Shown here: one piece after another, positions 7,688-16,479 of the stretch | Layout of the letters: each line of letters starts with the position of its first letter | Position numbering within the stretch: position 1 is the first letter of the stretch | Assembly: GCA_002841405.1 (NCBI GenBank) | Contig: PGZR01000047.1 | Coordinates: 1-47,720, forward strand | Length of the DNA stretch: 47,720 nucleotides | Reading direction: 5' to 3' | Source of the DNA: Firmicutes bacterium HGW-Firmicutes-4 | GTDB lineage: Bacteria; Bacillota; Clostridia; Eubacteriales; Eubacteriaceae | Position numbers and translations under genes: made by a program | The notes under the pieces: generated by a model | Databases searched by the model: none | What the model saw: only the letters and a program-made list of their open reading frames with translations | Told to the model about the DNA's origin: nothing

Positions 7688-10432
7688 TTAATATTTGTCC
7701 AGATCCAGATCATCCAGAACAATTGCCGGTTCCGGGGGATCAACCCTTTTGTTTGATGGTTCAGGGAGTGGAATCGAGTTGGCTTTAGATGTCGTGTTTT
7801 TTATTTTGAAGGTGCTCACCATTTCTTTGAGCATTTCGGCCTGGCTGGATAGTTCCTGACTGGCGGCAGCGCTTTCTTCAGAAGTGGCCGAGTTTGTCTG
7901 GACAACCTGGGAAATCTGATCCAGACCCGTGGTAATCTGAGCGATTTCTGACGCCTGATCATTGGAGGCCCGGGCAATGCTTGCGACCAGACTCGCTACC
8001 TTCTCAATTTGATTGAGAATTTCTATTATACTAGCTGCCGTTTCATCAGCAATCTGTGTTCCGGCTTCCACCTTGGTGATGGAACCTTCGATGAGTACTG
8101 TAGTTTCTTTGACGGCTTCGGCGCTTCTTGCGGCCAGGGTCCGAACCTCTTCAGCTACCACGGCGAATCCTTTGCCGTGCTGACCGGCCCGGGCGGCTTC
8201 AACCGCCGCATTCAAAGCCAGAATATTAGTTTGGAAGGCAATGTCATCAATAACCTTGATCACTTTTGAAATATTATGAGAGGATTCGTTAATAGCTACC
8301 ATTGAGGTAACCATTTTTTTCATCTGCTCATTGCCGGATTGGGCATTGGTTTGGACCTCAATGGCGCGGTCGTTGGCTTCATTGGCATTGATAGCATTTC
8401 GTTTTGTTTCGGCCGCTACTTCTTCAATGGAAGCACTGAGCTCCTGAATAGAACTAGCCTGTTCAGTGGTTCCATGGGATAATTGCTGGCCGCCATCAGA
8501 AATCTGTCGGGAACCAGACTCCACTTGACCGGCAGCTTCGTTAATTTCACCCATGACAGTACTGAGACGGGTGGTAATATCATTAATGGCATATTTAATA
8601 GCGATGAAATCGCCAAGATAATGATTGGTAATCTCCAGACTGAGATCTCCTTGACCAATCCGTTCGAGAGCAGTAGTTATCTCGTCAACGTATTGTCTGA
8701 GGAAGGTGATGGTACGGTTCATGTCGTCTTTGATTTTTCCGTGTTGTCCTTTGAAATCGCCAGTCATTGTAACATTTAAATTACCCTGGGCTAATTGGTT
8801 TAGCGTCGCTGAAGCAGCCCGGACGGGGTCAATAACCGCATCCAGGGTATCATTGAAGCCTTCAATAACCCGGGCGTATTCACCGGGGAATTTTGAGGCG
8901 TTGCCGCGATGATCGAGATCTCCTTCCACAGCAATCCGGGTCATAGTTTGGGTCTCGACGACGAGCATCACAATATTCTGAATCATCCCCACCAGGCTGG
9001 GAATTAATTGATCGTTGTCACTACGTTTCCCGGTGGTGTTGAGATTTTCAAGATCCGACATATCTCCGTTGGCGATATTGTTGATGATATCCATAATATG
9101 AACCAGCTTGCTATTGACCCGGTTGATGGAATCGGATATTTCGGCAAAGATGCCGCAATAATTTCCGACGATGGTTTGGGAAAAATCGTTAACACTGATC
9201 CGCGCCAGGATCTGATTTCCTTCTTCCAGAGCCCCCAGACCGTCGATACAGGCATTGATGTTGTTCTTAATAGTATTAAAATCACCGTGATAAGTGTCGG
9301 ATATTTTTGGCGGAATTTCGCCATTGCCAATCCGTTGAATGTAGTCTGCAGCCACATGCAGGGGCGTAATGACGGCGTCTAATGTATCGTTGACACCCTG
9401 GACGATTTCCTTAAAACCACCCTGGAAATGATTGGCCGCTCCCCGGGTATTCAGTCGCCCATCGATCGCAGCGGCAGAAAGACGATTGGCCTCAGTGATC
9501 AGGTGACGAATGTTTTCGATGGTCTGCTTAAGTGCCGGTGTGATTTCATCCCGAGATCCTTGGGATGAAATTTCTGCGGAGAGATCGCCGGCGGCAATCT
9601 GGTTAAGAGTTCCAATCAGAATTAATTGAAGGTTATCAGCAAAACTGTCCAAAGCAACTGCCATTTCCCCAATTTCATTGGTCGGTTTCATATTTAATCG
9701 AATCCCTAAATAGCCCTTGTTCATTTCCTGAATCATCTGGTTAACCCCGGAGATCGGCTTGGTGATTGATTGCGATAGTTTATAAAGGATCAGCGTCAGG
9801 ACTAAAAACACCAGAAAGCCAATTCCGGCTATCAGTAGAATATTGTTGGTAACAGCTGTAAACACGTTTTTCATGGAGTAACCAATATTGATAGCACCAA
9901 CTAATTCTCCGTTAATGGTGACCGGGTAAATGACATCGTACACGGTTACATCCATGGCTTCATAGTAATATTGAGAGGCCAGTGCAGTGCCATCCTGGGC
10001 AGCCGCTAACATATCTGGATCGTCAGAATAGTCAATGCCGATGTCTTTTGAAACGCCATCGGCCACAGCCACAGCGTTGCTATCGATTAACGTGACATAA
10101 ACGATGTCATCCTGATCCGCAAGTTTTTTAATAAGCGTCTGGGCATCAAACTTTTCGGTAATTGATTTTATCTGATCAGGTGGGAGTTCAGTCTGACCGG
10201 CATTAATAGTTGCCAGCGTATTTGCATGCTCTTCCAGTAGTTCGACATAACGCTGGGAGGTTTCAAAGCCGTTGCTTTTCATTTCAGTAAAGAGACTTTC
10301 CTGTATTAAATATGAAGAAATAAGACCAATGGCAACAATGCCCAGAAAAACGCAAAACAGTGGGATAATTAGTAGTTTAAATTGAATCGAGTCAGTTTTT
10401 TTCATTTTAGTTGTTTGCCTATTCATTTTCAT
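7688..10432 (-). CDS. Methyl-accepting chemotaxis protein with Cache-like sensor and poly-HAMP array
   Basis: Membrane chemoreceptor of 914 residues. Order: TM1 (about 18-40), extracellular Cache-like region (41-195), TM2 (198-218), canonical HAMP (219-270), then about eight further HAMP-like units of roughly 45 residues (271-625), and a cytoplasmic signalling hairpin (about 630-880). The hairpin has the conserved tip around [19 protein letters not shown]. The tail ends [16 protein letters not shown] precedes the ATG at 10432, and a good promoter lies at 10510-10538. It would feed a CheA/CheW array encoded elsewhere. The ligand is unknown; single-Cache domains usually bind small organic acids or similar. 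The same architecture recurs in the receptors at 16.5 and 19.8 kb. Confidence 0.93.
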   Translation of the reverse strand: MKMNRQTTKMKKTDSIQFKLLIIPLFCVFLGIVAIGLISSYLIQESLFTEMKSNGFETSQRYVELLEEHANTLATINAGQTELPPDQIKSITEKFDAQTLIKKLADQDDIVYVTLIDSNAVAVADGVSKDIGIDYSDDPDMLAAAQDGTALASQYYYEAMDVTVYDVIYPVTINGELVGAINIGYSMKNVFTAVTNNILLIAGIGFLVFLVLTLILYKLSQSITKPISGVNQMIQEMNKGYLGIRLNMKPTNEIGEMAVALDSFADNLQLILIGTLNQIAAGDLSAEISSQGSRDEITPALKQTIENIRHLITEANRLSAAAIDGRLNTRGAANHFQGGFKEIVQGVNDTLDAVITPLHVAADYIQRIGNGEIPPKISDTYHGDFNTIKNNINACIDGLGALEEGNQILARISVNDFSQTIVGNYCGIFAEISDSINRVNSKLVHIMDIINNIANGDMSDLENLNTTGKRSDNDQLIPSLVGMIQNIVMLVVETQTMTRIAVEGDLDHRGNASKFPGEYARVIEGFNDTLDAVIDPVRAASATLNQLAQGNLNVTMTGDFKGQHGKIKDDMNRTITFLRQYVDEITTALERIGQGDLSLEITNHYLGDFIAIKYAINDITTRLSTVMGEINEAAGQVESGSRQISDGGQQLSHGTTEQASSIQELSASIEEVAAETKRNAINANEANDRAIEVQTNAQSGNEQMKKMVTSMVAINESSHNISKVIKVIDDIAFQTNILALNAAVEAARAGQHGKGFAVVAEEVRTLAARSAEAVKETTVLIEGSITKVEAGTQIADETAASIIEILNQIEKVASLVASIARASNDQASEIAQITTGLDQISQVVQTNSATSEESAAASQELSSQAEMLKEMVSTFKIKNTTSKANSIPLPEPSNKRVDPPEPAIVLDDLDLDKY
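8558..9778 (-). repeat. Poly-HAMP segment of the first chemoreceptor
   Basis: Residues 219-625 form one canonical HAMP followed by about eight units of the type 'helix, short G-D/N-L connector, helix'. Each has a recognisable GxL or GDL-like turn, for example [50 protein letters not shown] and QGDLSLEI. Unit boundaries were drawn by eye. Confidence 0.7.
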
Positions 10433-10509
10433 TTATTCATCCTTTTTTATAGAGTTTGAGTCTGGACAAAAAGCAGTTCATTAAAAGTCTGGTTTTGAGT
10501 ACTATTACA

Positions 10510-10538
10510 ATTATACCTGCCGGATTATTTTAAGTCAA
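10510..10538 (-). promoter_or_regulatory. Sigma-A-type promoter for the first chemoreceptor
   Basis: On the minus strand: -35 TTGACT (10533-10538), 17-base spacer, -10 TATAAT (10510-10515), about 78 bases before the start codon. There is no flagellar-sigma signature. Confidence 0.65.
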
Positions 10539-10572
10539 AATGATTAACATGTAAAAATAGTTCAATCAATAG

Positions 10573-10629
10573 AAAAAAGCAATTGTCTGAATTGCATTAT
10601 CAGGACGATAATACAAACAATTGCTTTTT
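10573..10629 (-). terminator. Terminator after the split nuclease-like gene
   Basis: Arms AAAAGCAATTGT (10575-10586) and ACAATTGCTTTT (10617-10628), with a T-run on the minus strand, 45 bases past the stop of the minus-strand gene at 10674. The arms are symmetrical, so it may act in both directions. Confidence 0.7.
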
Positions 10630-10673
10630 CATTATGTTCAGAGAGTGATTGTCATCTGACAATCGTTGGCTAG

Positions 10674-11351
10674 TTACTGTTCGACAAAATCAACAATAAT
10701 TTCGATGAGATCCATGGCTAATTTATTGTAATGATCCCCGGTGAGGTCATCGATACCAGAATAAATTAAAACAAAGGACTTGGCGTTGAGACCGACGCCA
10801 ATTTTTATTCGGGGTTTGTCGATGAAGGCCACTGGAATATTGTCGTTTCTCAGGGTAATATACATTTTTTCCTTGTCGGCAAAAAGCTTCACTAGGGTTC
10901 GTCCATCCTCCGCTTTAATGCTGTATGAACCATTAAAAGTAATAACCTTGCTGGTGGTGAGCCGATCTCCCAGAGAAACTAAAAATTCCTCCAGATTCAG
11001 TTTTAGATCCGGGTGCCATTGATCCAGAACAATAGTCCGGATAGTGGGATCATTATTGCTGGACCCAGTTTCCGCCGGTAGATGCAGAACATTTTCTTTA
11101 GACGTAGCGTAATATCCCGTATGCTGATCAACCAGGTTTTGTTCTTCAAGCATGGCAAAAGAAATTAATCCAAAGGATTGTTTTTCGGCCCGCCAGCCAC
11201 TAACGCCAATGGGGGGAAGGAAGTTAGCGTTTTTAAAAGGCTGGATATCAATGGGGTCGTTGGTCATGGCGACAAATAAAAAATCCGGATTGTATCCGAA
11301 TTTATCAATACAAAGTTTGATCATGACGGGTTTTTTAAGTACCTTGGGCAC
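10674..11351 (-). CDS. Uncharacterised protein, downstream part of a split gene
   Basis: A 225-residue frame opening with GTG and no convincing ribosome-binding site. It overlaps the preceding frame by 31 bases. I do not recognise the family; the content is mixed alpha/beta with no membrane segment. The first few residues continue sensibly from the upstream frame if translation shifts by -1 at A AAA AAC (minus-strand complement of 11330-11336). The two frames are therefore probably one gene of about 375 codons broken by a homopolymer indel, or joined by frameshifting. As an independent start this one is weak. Confidence 0.55.
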   Translation of the reverse strand: MPKVLKKPVMIKLCIDKFGYNPDFLFVAMTNDPIDIQPFKNANFLPPIGVSGWRAEKQSFGLISFAMLEEQNLVDQHTGYYATSKENVLHLPAETGSSNNDPTIRTIVLDQWHPDLKLNLEEFLVSLGDRLTTSKVITFNGSYSIKAEDGRTLVKLFADKEKMYITLRNDNIPVAFIDKPRIKIGVGLNAKSFVLIYSGIDDLTGDHYNKLAMDLIEIIVDFVEQ

Positions 11352-11779
11352 GTCGTGATAGCGTCCACATCTTCAATAAATCCGCCGTCTTTTTGATAGT
11401 GATAGGCCTTGGCCAAACGGTACATCAGTGCCAGACGGATGTTCAATTTATCCCCGACATCTTTGTATTTATTGGGAAAAAGTTTAATATTCAGTTTTTC
11501 CGATGCGTCATCATAAGCCGAAATCTTTGATTCAACAAAAATCACATGCCGCTGGAGGCTTTTTTCTTCGGCAATGATGACCAGATTAGGCTTGCCGAAC
11601 TGCCCCAGGGACGGTTCGATGATAAAAGTAATTTTGACAATATCTGGCAGCCATTCTGGCTTGAAGTCATCAGTGAATTTGATTGTGTTTAAAAATTTCA
11701 ATTGTTTTTCGAAATCGGTTTCCATATCAAGTACGATGCTGTTTACAACACCTTGGTTACCGTAGAAAGTGGTTGTCAT
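11321..11779 (-). CDS. PD-(D/E)XK nuclease-like protein, upstream part of a split gene
   Basis: A 152-residue product starting at the ATG at 11779, which GGAGGA precedes by a few bases; an earlier in-frame start is unsupported. The stretch GKPNLVIIAEEK followed by HVIFVESK resembles the PD-(D/E)XK nuclease core (PD...ExK). The first acidic residue would be Asn here and the second part is ESK, so a fold relationship is possible but catalysis is doubtful. The frame ends 10 bases after a run of six A, and the gene at 10674 takes over in the -1 frame. No restriction-modification or toxin partner is adjacent. Confidence 0.55.
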   Translation of the reverse strand: MTTTFYGNQGVVNSIVLDMETDFEKQLKFLNTIKFTDDFKPEWLPDIVKITFIIEPSLGQFGKPNLVIIAEEKSLQRHVIFVESKISAYDDASEKLNIKLFPNKYKDVGDKLNIRLALMYRLAKAYHYQKDGGFIEDVDAITTCPRYLKNPS

Positions 11780-11875
11780 AAAGAATCCTCCATTTGTAGT
11801 GATTCTAGTATACCACGTCAAGTCCAACTATAAAAGGATTTTGATGCATCCGGTCATGAAAATGAAGGGTAAAAA

Positions 11876-12907
11876 TCAGGAAAAACGTGAAATGAGGGTC
11901 TTCATGCTTTCAATGACCCAATCGATGTCGTCAGAACTGACACCGTGATTGGTAACATACCGGTATTCACCATCTTCAGGGCCACTGATCTTAATGTTTT
12001 TTTCTAATAAACCGGCAATCAGGGCGGATTCAGTAATCACCGATTCCGGCAGGGTAAAAAAGACCATGTTAATATCCAAACGATTCCGAAGAACCGAACA
12101 GGATTCGATCTCTTCGAGGCGATTGGCCAAGTAACGGGCATTCTGATGATCTTCTTCCAGACGGGACACCATCTCAGTCAGACTAATGATTCCCGCGGCG
12201 GCTAATATTCCCGCCTGACGGAGTCCTCCGCCCATCAACTTTCGGTTCTTTCGTGCCTTTTTAATAAAAGCTTCGGTTCCCAGCAGCAGCGATCCCACTG
12301 GTGCGCACAGTCCTTTGGAAAGACAGAGATTCACCGAGTCGCCTAGGGCGGCAATTTCTTTGGCTTCGACATCCAACGCCAGGGCGGCGTTAAATATCCG
12401 GGCACCGTCAATATGAACCGGGATATTTCGGGATTGTGCCAGTGAATAAACGGCTTCCATATTGGCAAGCGGAACCGTTTTTCCTGAAGACTGGGCATTT
12501 TCCATACAGATCAGGCCAGTATCCGGGAAGTGGATATCATCACCCCGGAGCATCAGCTCCAGTTTCTCCACATCAATGCCGCCGTCTATAACCGGGAATG
12601 TTCTGATCTGAACGCCAGAAAGAACCGCAGCAGCTCCGACCTCGTGCATCAGGATATGGCAGGCATCACCGACCAGGACTTCATTTCCTCTTAATGTATG
12701 AGTCATAATTGCCAGCTGATTGCCAAAAGTACCCGAGGGCACAAACAGCGCCGCTTCCTTGCCCAAAAGTTCAGCAGCCAGTTTTTCCAACTGGTTAACT
12801 GTGGGGTCATCCCCATAAACATCATCTCCCACGGTTGCATTGGCCATGGCAGCCCGCATGGTTTGGGTTGGTTGGGTTACAGTATCACTTCTTAAGTCGA
12901 TCCACAT
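11876..12907 (-). CDS. ltaE: Low-specificity L-threonine aldolase
   Basis: PLP enzyme of fold type I that splits threonine or allo-threonine to glycine and acetaldehyde, in the cytoplasm. The 343-residue product has the N-terminal [11 protein letters not shown] signature, HIDGAR (165-170) holding the PLP-binding Asp, and the Schiff-base Lys198 in LCLSKGL. AGGAG sits before the ATG at 12907; a longer in-frame extension upstream has no ribosome-binding site and no homology. It is a monocistronic minus-strand gene, divergent from the c-di-GMP gene at 13223. In an anaerobe it could supply glycine or acetaldehyde. Confidence 0.93.
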   Translation of the reverse strand: MWIDLRSDTVTQPTQTMRAAMANATVGDDVYGDDPTVNQLEKLAAELLGKEAALFVPSGTFGNQLAIMTHTLRGNEVLVGDACHILMHEVGAAAVLSGVQIRTFPVIDGGIDVEKLELMLRGDDIHFPDTGLICMENAQSSGKTVPLANMEAVYSLAQSRNIPVHIDGARIFNAALALDVEAKEIAALGDSVNLCLSKGLCAPVGSLLLGTEAFIKKARKNRKLMGGGLRQAGILAAAGIISLTEMVSRLEEDHQNARYLANRLEEIESCSVLRNRLDINMVFFTLPESVITESALIAGLLEKNIKISGPEDGEYRYVTNHGVSSDDIDWVIESMKTLISRFS

Positions 12908-13222
12908 GATTAAAACTCCTTTGATTGTCTTAAATATTTGTTTTGCTATCTCTATTATAACGCGAAAATACTTGATCGACAAACAAGTTCTTGATAAGAG
13001 ACTCAATCTTAGGAATAAATGCTAGTCTTGTTAAGAAATGTTTTTTGATCGAAACTTTTACCGAAACATAAAAAATTTGTTTGAGAATGATACTAAGATG
13101 ATAGCGCTTTAATATTTGCATAAATATACAGTAAAATAATGATAAATTACAACAAAAAATAGTTGAAATAAATCTACGCCGTGTTATAATTTGCCCATAT
13201 GTGAAAGTATGGGGGAACAGTT
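12908..13222 (+). other. Divergent intergenic region
   Basis: AT-rich spacer between threonine aldolase (minus) and the GGDEF/HD-GYP gene (plus). Apart from the promoter at 13163-13190 I see no RNA gene or conserved motif. In particular, there is no recognisable c-di-GMP riboswitch. Confidence 0.6.
13163..13190 (+). promoter_or_regulatory. Sigma-A-type promoter for the GGDEF/HD-GYP gene
   Basis: TTGAAA (13163-13168), 16-base spacer, TATAAT (13185-13190). The expected start point leaves a leader of only about 25 bases before the TTG start codon at 13223. Confidence 0.7.
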
Positions 13223-14956
13223 TTGGAGAAAATTCAAATTACCATCAATAGTCAGATACGGTTGGTTCTAGTCAGTCTTTGTTTAATCTCGATTATCTTT
13301 GTAGCGATTTATTTTAATTACTACAGGGGTATTGATGTGGTCTATACGCACCTGTTTTATGTTGCAATTATCATGGTTGGTCTCTGGTTTAAACGATATG
13401 TTATTCATTTGGCGATGTTGTTGGGAGTTTTTCATATCATCCTTGATTATTTAAGCAATGGATATTTACTGCCAGCTCCCATATTGCGGGGGTGTATTTT
13501 TTTGTTTGTCGCGATTGTGATGTATCTTTTGACCACTCGCTTGGAGTGTACCCATGAAAATCTTGATCGTATTCTAAAAAGTGTGGGTGATGGCATTATC
13601 GTGGTTGATCTTGAAAAAAGGGTAACCATGCTTAATAAGGTCGCTGAGGACTTAACCGGGTGGACCAGTTCAGACGCGCGTGGCAAAGATTTTAACGAGG
13701 TGTTTGATCTGGCCCATGAAAATCCTGAATACTATGTACTGAATCCCGTGGAGGAAGTAATCAGAACTGATCATTCCTATGAATTAACAAACCATGCCGT
13801 TATTACCCGTCGTAATGGTACTCAGGTTTATATCGAAGATAGTGCCACACCGGTAAAAGACAGTGAGGGGAACACAACGGGGGTAGTATTGATTTTCAGA
13901 GATGTATCCGAGCGTAAGGCTCAAAACGCGAAAATAGAATACTTGAGCTTTCATGATCAGTTAACAGGCTTGCATAATCGCCGTTATTATGAGGAAGCCC
14001 GGGAAAGATTTGATGATGGCTCTCAGTATCCACTTTCCATTATTATGGGGGATGTAAATGGTTTAAAGATGACCAATGATGCATTTGGACATCTGGCCGG
14101 AGATTCATTATTAATAGCAGCCAGTAAGGTTTTGAAACACTGTTGTCGTTCCACCGATGTGGTGGTGCGATGGGGCGGCGATGAATTTGTTATTTTACTC
14201 CCAAATACCGACGAAGAAATCGTTAAGAAACGGATGAGCCAAATGATAGATGCAGTGGAGTCGTGTGTGGTTGACCAGGGGATTCTTTCCATCTCGTTTG
14301 GATGGGCAACAAAACATTCGAAGAAGGAACCATTCACTGAGCTATTCAAAAAAGCAGAAAGCATGATGTATAAAAATAAACTATTAACGAAATCTGAAGT
14401 TCGACAAAATACGATCCAATCAATTATGTGTACTCTATATGAAAAAAGCGGAGTAGAAAAAATTCACGCGGAGCGGGTTTGTTATTATTGTATGCGCATC
14501 GCTGAAGAAATGAATATGGAAGAAAAAGAATTAGAACTGCTCAGGTGGACAAGTCTGCTTCATGACATTGGAAAAGTAACAATTAAGAAAGAAATTCTTG
14601 AAAAAAAGGGAGAATTAACCCCGGAAGAATGGAAAGTAATAAAAAAACATCCAGAAACAGGCTATCATATAATCAATACTGCCCCGGAAATGGTTGGAAT
14701 TGCAACCGCAATTTTGAGCCATCATGAAAGGTGGGATGGAAAAGGTTACCCAAAAGGCCTGGCTGGCGAAGAAATTCCGATATTATCACGGATTATGGCA
14801 GTTGGAGCTTCTTATGATACGATTTTATCCGAACGAACTTATAAAAAAGCGAAAACCAAAAGCGAAGCCCTGCAAGAAATTCAGAATTACGCCGGAACCC
14901 AGTTTGATCCCCAGATTGTATCGCTTTTCGTGAACCAGGTGGCAAATACCTTATAA
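13223..14956 (+). CDS. Membrane PAS-GGDEF-HD-GYP protein, bifunctional c-di-GMP enzyme
   Basis: A 577-residue protein with about four N-terminal membrane segments (roughly 12-32, 38-56, 60-78, 88-106). A PAS domain follows (115-235), then GGDEF (240-395) and HD-GYP (400-577). The cyclase motif RWGGDEF (316-322) is intact and the inhibitory site RSTD is at 309-312. The phosphodiesterase part has HDIGK (447-451) and HHERWDGKGYP (500-510). It could therefore both make and hydrolyse c-di-GMP, with the balance set by the membrane or PAS input. The start is TTG behind GGGGGA. The HD-GYP protein downstream may be a functional partner. Confidence 0.92.
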   Translation: MEKIQITINSQIRLVLVSLCLISIIFVAIYFNYYRGIDVVYTHLFYVAIIMVGLWFKRYVIHLAMLLGVFHIILDYLSNGYLLPAPILRGCIFLFVAIVMYLLTTRLECTHENLDRILKSVGDGIIVVDLEKRVTMLNKVAEDLTGWTSSDARGKDFNEVFDLAHENPEYYVLNPVEEVIRTDHSYELTNHAVITRRNGTQVYIEDSATPVKDSEGNTTGVVLIFRDVSERKAQNAKIEYLSFHDQLTGLHNRRYYEEARERFDDGSQYPLSIIMGDVNGLKMTNDAFGHLAGDSLLIAASKVLKHCCRSTDVVVRWGGDEFVILLPNTDEEIVKKRMSQMIDAVESCVVDQGILSISFGWATKHSKKEPFTELFKKAESMMYKNKLLTKSEVRQNTIQSIMCTLYEKSGVEKIHAERVCYYCMRIAEEMNMEEKELELLRWTSLLHDIGKVTIKKEILEKKGELTPEEWKVIKKHPETGYHIINTAPEMVGIATAILSHHERWDGKGYPKGLAGEEIPILSRIMAVGASYDTILSERTYKKAKTKSEALQEIQNYAGTQFDPQIVSLFVNQVANTL

Positions 14957-14963
14957 AAAAATC

Positions 14964-15002
14964 GATCATCAGCAAAAGTGAAATTTTGGGATGATCTTTT
15001 TT
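14964..15002 (+). terminator. Rho-independent terminator
   Basis: GATCATC (14964-14970) pairs with GATGATC (14990-14996), followed by six T. It lies eight bases past the stop of the GGDEF/HD-GYP gene, so the next gene has its own promoter. Confidence 0.8.
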
Positions 15003-15058
15003 ATTTAATCATAAATTTGAAAAGCTGATCTTCAGTAGAAACTAGCTAGGAGATTGTG

Positions 15059-15087
15059 TTACAATGCTAACAAAAGTATGGTATCAT
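15059..15087 (+). promoter_or_regulatory. Possible promoter for the tandem HD/HD-GYP gene
   Basis: TTACAA (15059-15064), 17-base spacer, TATCAT (15082-15087). Both hexamers match the sigma-A consensus at four or five positions. The placement fits a start codon at 15136. Confidence 0.45.
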
Positions 15088-15135
15088 AACAAAATAATTA
15101 TGCACAACTAATGTCTTATGTGGAAAGGAAAAAAA

Positions 15136-16386
15136 ATGGTCTCTTTATTAGAGTTAACCCTTCAATTATCGAGAGCTTCTGACATGGTAAGTCCGGAACT
15201 GAATCATCACCAACGTCTTGTTGCTTATATAACATTTAACCTCGGAGAAGAGTTGAACTTTGATGAGAAGAAACTGAATGAAGTATCCGTTGCAGCAATT
15301 CTCCATGATATTGGAGGATTAAGTATGCAGGAACGGATTAATGTATTGAAATTTGAAGCCATAAATCCCCATCAGCATGCTCGGATCGGATGGCTGCTAC
15401 TAAAGGATTATCGGGAGTTTGCTGAAATTGCCAGGATCATTAAATTCCACCATGTGGATTGGAATAAGGGAGAGGGGCTTAGGTTTTGCGGGGAAACGGT
15501 AATGCTGGAGAGTCATCTTATTCACCTGGCAGATCGGATTGCCACTCTTATATCCCGGGGCGAAAAGATCATTAATCAGAAAGATCAAGTTTTCGAGAAA
15601 ATAGTCAGTGCATCTGGACAAAAATTTAATCCCGACTTTGTCAAAGCTTTTGAACAGCTAAAAGAAAAGGAATATTTCTGGTATGATCTGGAATCCATCT
15701 CCAATGGACGCCGATATTATAAAAAAATCAATTTTAAGGATCAATGTCTGGATATGGACGAATTAATAGGTATTGCTAAGCTCTATGCTCGAGTTATTGA
15801 TTTTAGAAGCAATTTTACAGCGGTTCATAGTGAAGGGGTATCGGCAGTGGCCAAACGACTGGCCCAGCATTTGAGCTGCGACGGACTAACCTGTAAAAAG
15901 ATACAAGCTGCTGGTTATATTCACGATATTGGCAAGCTTTCGGTACCTTCAGAGATTCTGGAAAAGCCAACATCACTTACCCATGAAGAATTTGCTTTGA
16001 TGAAACAGCATACCTACCATACTTTTGTTCTATTGCATCAGGTCCAAGGATTGGAAGAAATCAATGAATATGCTTCCATGCATCACGAGCGCTTGGATGG
16101 AACTGGATATCCGTTTAAACTGACAGGAAAAGAACTTTCACTTGGCGCCCGGATTATGGCAGTAGCTGATATATTTACCGCTGTGACAGAAAATAGACCC
16201 TACCGAAAGGGAATGCAGAAGGATGAGGTAATCATGGTTTTAAAAAATATGGCACTAGATGGAAAAATTGACACAAGAATTGTCGAAACATTGATTACTT
16301 TCTATCAGGATATCAATAAGGCCAGGATAAAAGCTCAGAAAAAGGCTAGAACCCGATATGATGATTTTGCAAAATTACTGGTGTAG
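15136..16386 (+). CDS. Tandem HD / HD-GYP phosphohydrolase
   Basis: A soluble 416-residue protein with two HD modules. The N-terminal module has an HD site (ILHDIGG, near residue 55) and a later HHVDW, but no GYP motif. The C-terminal module has YIHDIGK and HHERLDGTGYP, the complete HD-GYP signature of c-di-GMP phosphodiesterases. I chose the ATG at 15136, after GGAAAGGA, over the in-frame ATG 18 bases upstream. With no sensor or receiver domain, the first module may be regulatory. It follows the membrane GGDEF/HD-GYP gene on the same strand but behind a terminator. Confidence 0.88.
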   Translation: MVSLLELTLQLSRASDMVSPELNHHQRLVAYITFNLGEELNFDEKKLNEVSVAAILHDIGGLSMQERINVLKFEAINPHQHARIGWLLLKDYREFAEIARIIKFHHVDWNKGEGLRFCGETVMLESHLIHLADRIATLISRGEKIINQKDQVFEKIVSASGQKFNPDFVKAFEQLKEKEYFWYDLESISNGRRYYKKINFKDQCLDMDELIGIAKLYARVIDFRSNFTAVHSEGVSAVAKRLAQHLSCDGLTCKKIQAAGYIHDIGKLSVPSEILEKPTSLTHEEFALMKQHTYHTFVLLHQVQGLEEINEYASMHHERLDGTGYPFKLTGKELSLGARIMAVADIFTAVTENRPYRKGMQKDEVIMVLKNMALDGKIDTRIVETLITFYQDINKARIKAQKKARTRYDDFAKLLV

Positions 16387-16405
16387 AGAGATGTCAAAAT
16401 AATTC

Positions 16406-16448
16406 AAAAAAGCCGGTCTGAATCTGTGGATTCAAACTGGCTTTTTTT
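16406..16448 (+). terminator. Bidirectional terminator
   Basis: AAAAAAGCCGGTCTGAATC pairs with GATTCAAACTGGCTTTTTT across a four-base loop, with one mismatch. It separates the convergent HD-GYP gene and second chemoreceptor, and has A- and T-runs on both sides. Confidence 0.88.
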
Positions 16449-16479
16449 GAGTTTTTTATTTTTATTGCAGTGATTATTT

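Noticed and set aside
13100-13222. Possible c-di-GMP riboswitch before the GGDEF/HD-GYP gene
   Set aside because: The promoter leaves only about 25 bases of leader and no GEMM-like core is visible.
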